Assembly (NCBI RefSeq): GCF_944388875.1
Contig: NZ_CALXKQ010000007.1
Coordinates: 1-64,000 of the forward strand
Direction of reading: 5' to 3'
Source of the DNA: an uncultured Brachyspira sp.
GTDB taxonomy: Bacteria; Spirochaetota; Brachyspiria; Brachyspirales; Brachyspiraceae
Length of the DNA stretch: 64,000 nucleotides
Shown: positions 61,476-64,000 of the stretch, piece by piece
Layout: every line of letters begins with the position of its first letter
How positions within the stretch are numbered: position 1 is the first letter of the stretch
The notes under the pieces: generated by a model
Told to the model about the DNA's origin: nothing
What the model saw: the letters and a program-made list of their open reading frames with translations, nothing else
The model's database searches: none
Translations under genes and position numbers: made by a program

Positions 61476-63840
61476 ATGAAATATAAACCTACAAGCAGAA
61501 AAGAATTAAAAGATTTAGTAACAGATGAAAGTATTTATTTAGGTGATATTGATACCAGCTTAATAACTGATATGGCAAACTTATTCGATTTTTTTAATAG
61601 AGATAATTATGACGGTATAGAGAATTGGGACACTTCTAATGTAGAAAATATGGCTGGTATGTTTTCTGCTAATAGGAATTTTAATAAAGATATTAGTAAA
61701 TGGAATGTTTCTAAAGTAAAAAATACAGCTTATATGTTTTTCTTGGCTGACAAATTTAATCAACCTTTGAATGATTGGGACGTAAGCAATGTGATAAATA
61801 TGAATAGTATGTTCATGAATGCTAAAAGTTTCAATCAGCCTCTTGATAATTGGAATGTAAGCAATGTTCAAAGTATGAGCGATATGTTTCATTGTGCTGA
61901 AAGTTTTAATCAAAATATAAATGATTGGAATGTAAGTAATGTAGAAAGTATGAATCATATGTTTTCATCTGCCCATAAATTTAATCAGCCTTTATTTAAA
62001 TGGGATACTTCTAAAGTAAAAGAGATGTTTGGTATGTTTTCATTGGCTTATGCATTTAATCAGTCTCTTAATAATTGGAATGTAAGTAATGTTACAAATA
62101 TGAGATGTATGTTTATGTTTGCAAGAGATTTTAATCGACCTATTAATAATTGGAATACAAAAAAATTAAAAGATGCTGGAAGTATGTTTTCAAATACATC
62201 AGCATTCAATCAAAATTTAGATGATTGGAATATTGATAATCTTTCGGATATGACTAATTTTAATAAGGATTCTGCATTAGAATTAACTTTTAAATTCAAG
62301 ACTTATTTATATGCTTTAACTTTAGATAAAGAAGAAAAAAATAATTTAAATGATTTTATAAAAAACAATGTAAAAAATATATATAAAATTATAGAAAATC
62401 ATAAAAATAAAAAAATTAATCTCCTTAAAAGATATTTAATAAATAATTTTTATAATGAATTAAAAGAATTAATACCAAACTATATTGAAAGTTTTAATAG
62501 CATAGAAGAGGTTTATAATTATATAGATAAAGACTATAATAAAAAAGATGATAAAAAAGTACAATTTATAGATGATATAAAAATTGAAAATATAGATAAA
62601 AGAATAATAAAATATATTTACTTATCATATTTAGAATTAAAAAGAGAAGCCTACAGAATAAAACAAATAGATTATATTATAAATTTAATTGATGAAAAAT
62701 CTTTTATAAATGCAATAAAAACAATATACACAAACACCAACAAAGAAACCTCAGCTATTATCTGGAGGCGATAAAGCATTAAGAGAGATTTACAAAAAAG
62801 AAAAAGATTCAAAACTATGTTTGATTATATTTTCTTTAAATAAAAATAGTAAATATGCTATTAACATGCTTTATAATTCATTTAGAAAAAGTAAAAAATC
62901 TGAAGTAAAAGAGATGACAGAAATAATAATTAAGGATATAGCAGAAGAAAATAATTTGACTGTTTATGAATTTGGATTAAAAGCTATACCAAATTTTGAC
63001 TTTGATATAAACGGAGAGAAAATAATAAAAGTTAATAATAATCAGTATAAAATAATTTTAAAACATGATTATACTATAGATTATTTTGATATCAAAGAAA
63101 ATAAAATATTAAAGCAAATACCTAAAGATTTTGATGATAGTACAAAAGAAGAAATTAAATACATGAAAAAAGAAATCCCAAATATTATAAAAAATCAAAG
63201 CAGGAATTTAATAAAAATGTTATTAACAGGAAAAAAGTACGATTTTAATTTTTTCAAAGAAATATTTATTGATAATCCAATAATGAATAAATTTGCTATT
63301 AATTTAGTTTGGAATTTATTTGATAAAAATAATAGTTTCATAACAACATTCAGATATTCATGCGATGGAAGTTATACAAACTACGATGATAATACAGTGA
63401 ATATAAATAATAATTATTTTGTAAGTTTATCAAGTCCTATAGAAATGGAAGAGAGTATTATATCAAAATGGAAAAAACAGCTTGAAGATTATGAATTATC
63501 ACAGCCAATAATGCAGTTTACAAATATAAAAATAAATAATTTAGAAGAAGCATTACAAAAATTACAAAATATAGAAATAAGCTATGGCACAATAAAAGCA
63601 TTTTCTCAAAGATATGACATGAATATAGAACATAAAAGTTATTACGAAATTAACGGATATTCTTATAAAGATTCATACAATAATCAAGATTTTTATATAA
63701 AAACAAAAATTATCAATACTGAAACCAATTATAATGATAAAATAAAAATTAATATAGAGTTTAATAATGCAAGTAACAGATTTATATATACTTGGCTTAT
63801 ACTTTTAATATGGGATTTAAGATTAACAGAAATGTTTTAA
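61476..63840 (+). pseudogene. BspA-repeat (DUF285) and DUF4132 fusion protein split by a frameshift
   Basis: From ATG 61476 there are about nine 25-residue repeats (about 42-265; for example 'FNQPLNDWDVSNVINMNSMF'), the BspA/DUF285 type, with no signal peptide. A helical part follows ('IIKYIYLSYLELKREA' resembles 'IVMKYIYMEYSKLKNP' in 37016-39688). The frame stops at 62774 just after 'NKETSAII'. The +1 frame takes up at 62764 with 'GGDKALREIYKKEKDSKLCL' and runs to 63840 with DUF4132 text 'SLSSPIEMEESI'. One extra base near 62763 explains the split. It may be a pseudogene, a frameshift site or a sequencing error. Confidence 0.8.
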
Positions 63841-63881
63841 TAATTAATATTAAGGCATCAATTATTTTAATAACTAATTTC

Positions 63882-64000
63882 CTAACATATTAGTATATCC
63901 TTTTTCTTATAAAGAATAATATATGATATTATAGTATGCAAAATTATTCCCAAACCAAACATAATAATTATAGTATTCATATTAAAATTAATATATCCTT
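63882..64000 (-). CDS. Possible C-terminal end of a membrane protein gene (cut by the window edge)
   Basis: The minus-strand frame enters from the right edge and stops at 63884-63882. It reads 'MNTIIIMFGLGIILHTIISY' then 'IILYKKKDILIC', one membrane helix with a basic end. Only 39 codons are visible, so it may be chance or the tail of a small membrane protein. Confidence 0.35.
   Translation of the reverse strand, partial: GYINFNMNTIIIMFGLGIILHTIISYIILYKKKDILIC

Overview
The window looks like chromosomal DNA of a spirochaete, most likely Brachyspira. The DNA is very A+T-rich with A/T-ending codons. The proteins have spirochaete-style contents: TPR-rich exported proteins, BspA-type 25-residue repeats, DUF2147 and DUF4132 proteins, and an ECF module paired with a TudS-like desulfidase. 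No rRNA, phage, insertion sequence or CRISPR array is visible. The genus call is from memory of protein families, not a search.

Layout. 1-703 carries copies of a 275-bp non-coding inverted-repeat element, and a second set lies at 17.35-18.03 kb. Then come aroQ, an M24 peptidase and a membrane-anchored HNH nuclease (0.7-3 kb). A minus-strand block follows (3-15.7 kb): an envelope TPR-like protein, hisS, mltG, a type III-like restriction-modification pair (res then mod), and the complete selenocysteine set selC-selA-selB. 15.8-24.5 kb holds nadD, an orphan substrate-binding protein, purF, a TM2 protein, a HAD phosphatase, an MFS carrier and a DMT carrier broken by an amber codon. 24.5-32.5 kb is minus strand: DUF2147 genes and a remnant, an outer-membrane-like gene with an internal UGA, a CrtI-type FAD oxidoreductase, a flavodoxin, and a pepT-abgT pair. 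32.7-41.4 kb is plus strand: small exported proteins, a YihY-type membrane protein, a zinc-ribbon protein, rlmN, a large DUF4132 protein, a GT2 glycosyltransferase and a second orphan binding protein. 41.4-46 kb is minus strand: ftsY-aroA, a frameshifted exported rubrerythrin and an aminotransferase. 46-49.8 kb is a five-gene ECF transporter/desulfidase operon. Then come RarD, an MnmA/ThiI-like PP-loop enzyme, and a cell-division block (ftsZ, TPR protein, coaE, SPOR). mtaB and a defence-like module (59-63.8 kb) close the window.

The most interesting locus is 59.0-63.8 kb. An AbiD/AbiF-family HEPN protein is preceded by its own strong promoter, a short structured RNA of about 49 nt and an intrinsic terminator; the ORF begins 4 nt after the U-tract. 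That promoter is fused back to back, through a perfect 11-bp inverted repeat containing both -35 boxes, with the promoter of a SUKH-domain gene. The SUKH gene is followed by a BspA-repeat/DUF4132 fusion that carries a frameshift. The layout resembles an RNA-antitoxin/toxin unit coupled to a divergent operon of unknown role.

Gene decay is a second theme. There are point nonsense codons at Trp positions (TAG in a DMT carrier, TGA in an outer-membrane-like gene), single-base frameshifts (rubrerythrin, BspA-DUF4132), and C-terminal remnants of pepF, a chemotaxis receptor and a DUF2147 gene.

All domain calls are by eye; no alignment or database search was run.
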